NCBI GenBank assembly: GCA_900322105.1
Contig: ONYV01000079.1
Span: forward strand, 1-6,090
Source of the DNA: an uncultured Eubacteriales bacterium
GTDB taxonomy: Bacteria > Bacillota > Clostridia > Oscillospirales > Acutalibacteraceae
Direction: 5' to 3'
Length of the DNA stretch: 6,090 nucleotides
Numbering within the stretch: position 1 is the first letter of the stretch; each line of letters begins with the position of its first letter. The position numbers were made by a program, and so were the translations under genes. Below, piece after piece: positions 4,734-6,090 of the stretch. Below the pieces are notes generated by a model that was given only the letters and a program-made list of their open reading frames with translations, was not told the DNA's origin and searched no databases.

Positions 4734-6090
4734 ATGGCACAACAGAAAAAAATGGTGGAGGCCATTACTTCAAGAGATGTCGATTTTGCAAAGTGGTATA
4801 CCGATATCGTCAAGAAAGCAGAGTTGGCGGATTATTCGGGCGTCAAGGGCTGTATGGTCATCCGTCCCTACGGCTATGCGATCTGGGAAAATATGCAGGC
4901 GGATATGGACAAGCGCTTTAAGAAAACAGGACATGAAAATGTCTATATGCCGATGTTCATCCCCGAAAGCCTGCTGCAAAAGGAAAAGGATCATGTCGAG
5001 GGCTTTGCGCCTGAATGCGCATGGGTCACTGTCGGCGGCAGCGAAAACCTGACAGAACGTCTTTGCGTTCGTCCGACCTCCGAAACGCTCTTTTGTGAGC
5101 ATTATGCAAAGGTCATCAACTCTTACCGTGATCTGCCAAAACTCTATAACCAGTGGTGTTCGGTGGTGCGCTGGGAAAAGACGACCCGTCCTTTCCTGAG
5201 AACATCTGAGTTCCTCTGGCAGGAAGGTCACACCATGCATGAGACTGAGCAGGAGGCAAGGGAAGAGACCAAAAGAATGCTGCAGGTCTATATCGACTTC
5301 TATAAGGAAACCTTGGCGATCCCTGTTGTATCGGGCAGCAAGACCGAAAAGGAACGTTTTGCAGGCGCAGAAGAAACGTACACCGTAGAGCCGATGATGC
5401 ACAACGGCGTTGCGCTGCAGGGCGGTACGTCACATTATTTCGGAGACGGCTTTGCGCGTGCCTTTGACATTACTTTCACAGGCCGTGACAACACACTGCA
5501 GTATCCGTTCCAGACATCTTGGGGTACTTCTACCAGAATGATCGGCGCCATCATCATGGTACACGGCGATGACGACGGTTTAAGACTGCCGCCCCGCATT
5601 GCGCCGATACAGGTCGCTGTGATCCCGATCGCACAGAAAAAAGAGGGCGTTTTAGAAAAGGCAAACGAACTGAAAAACCGTCTGATCGACCGTGATATCC
5701 GTGTCAAGCTCGATGACAGCGACAAAGCGCCGGGTTGGAAATTCAGCCAGTATGAAATGCTGGGTGTGCCGATCCGTGTGGAGATCGGTCCGAAGGATAT
5801 CGAACAGAATCAGTGTGTGCTGGTGCGCCGTGATACCCGTGAAAAGACGGTGATCTCTTTAGATGAGCTGGAAACGGCAGTGGAAAAGCTGCTGAAAGAC
5901 ATTCATGAGAATATGTACAACGAAGCGCTTGAAAATCTCAGGGAAAAGACCTTTACCGCCACAACACACGAAGAGTTTCTGGATATCGCCGCCACAAAGC
6001 CCGGCTTTATCAAAGCAATGTGGTGCGGCGACAGCGCTTGTGAAGATCGGCTCAAGGACGAAACAGGCGGTGTAAAATCACGCTGCATTC
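4734..6090 (+). CDS. proS: Prolyl-tRNA synthetase, archaeal/eukaryote-like type (3' end outside window)
   Basis: The frame is open from ATG to the window edge, giving 452 residues of a protein usually near 480. It is a class II synthetase joining proline to tRNA-Pro in the cytoplasm. Motif 1 is in the first 80 residues, TSE lies at 115-117, and motif 2 is at about 137-155 (RWE, then RTSEFLW). The strand with GGTSHYFG is at 220-227, and motif 3 is SWGTSTRMIG (252-261). The anticodon-binding domain runs from about 282 to 380 and starts IAPIQVAVIP. The C-terminal zinc-binding domain shows Cys421, Cys426 and Cys451; the fourth expected ligand falls past the edge. Motifs 2 and 3 are too close together for the bacterial INS editing domain, so this is the short family. 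It has its own promoter and no T-box. There is no frameshift; only the window cuts it. Confidence 0.96.
   Translation, partial: MAQQKKMVEAITSRDVDFAKWYTDIVKKAELADYSGVKGCMVIRPYGYAIWENMQADMDKRFKKTGHENVYMPMFIPESLLQKEKDHVEGFAPECAWVTVGGSENLTERLCVRPTSETLFCEHYAKVINSYRDLPKLYNQWCSVVRWEKTTRPFLRTSEFLWQEGHTMHETEQEAREETKRMLQVYIDFYKETLAIPVVSGSKTEKERFAGAEETYTVEPMMHNGVALQGGTSHYFGDGFARAFDITFTGRDNTLQYPFQTSWGTSTRMIGAIIMVHGDDDGLRLPPRIAPIQVAVIPIAQKKEGVLEKANELKNRLIDRDIRVKLDDSDKAPGWKFSQYEMLGVPIRVEIGPKDIEQNQCVLVRRDTREKTVISLDELETAVEKLLKDIHENMYNEALENLREKTFTATTHEEFLDIAATKPGFIKAMWCGDSACEDRLKDETGGVKSRCI

Noticed and set aside
4770..5402. Minus-strand frame of 210 codons opposite proS
   Set aside because: It is antisense to the synthetase core with motif 2 and has no start signal.

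Overview
The window looks like a chromosomal stretch from a Gram-positive anaerobe of the Clostridia, most likely a Ruminococcus-like member of the Oscillospiraceae. This rests on the secreted multi-Ig-domain protein ending in a C39-like cysteine peptidase, the archaeal/eukaryote-type prolyl-tRNA synthetase lacking an editing insertion, purine-rich AGAAAGGA-type ribosome binding sites, and moderate GC content with AT-rich sigma-A promoters. The genus is inferred from gene style, not from a marker gene.

Layout, left to right. Positions 1-174 contain no credible gene. They hold a 76-nt near-perfect palindrome (10-85) whose departures from perfect pairing all suit an RNA made from the minus strand. 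The minus strand then carries a gene for a large secreted protein (175-2616) with a signal peptide, seven bacterial Ig-like (BIG2) domains and a C-terminal papain-like C39-type peptidase. A 117-bp gap follows, with a terminator-like hairpin (2637-2671) and an orphan Shine-Dalgarno sequence. Next on the minus strand is a two-gene shikimate operon, transcribed aroE (3256-4101) then aroK (2734-3237), separated by 18 bp.

A 259-bp divergent intergenic region (4102-4360) separates aroE from the plus-strand genes. It holds a good sigma-A promoter for acpP, a 13-bp perfect palindrome just upstream of it, several GCATAA copies and a leader hairpin. The small acyl carrier protein gene acpP (4361-4591) follows, closed by a strong intrinsic terminator. 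A near-consensus promoter (4661-4689) then drives proS (4734 to the window edge), prolyl-tRNA synthetase, cut off about 25-30 codons before its usual end.

The genes do not form one functional system. AroE and AroK catalyse consecutive steps of aromatic amino-acid precursor synthesis. AcpP carries acyl chains in fatty-acid synthesis, ProS charges tRNA-Pro, and the BIG2-C39 protein probably acts outside the cell. I see no defence system, phage, transposon, CRISPR array or RNA gene of a known class. The best lead for something undescribed is the structured palindrome at 10-85. The next best are the unusual leader of the BIG2-C39 gene and the possible operator between aroE and acpP.
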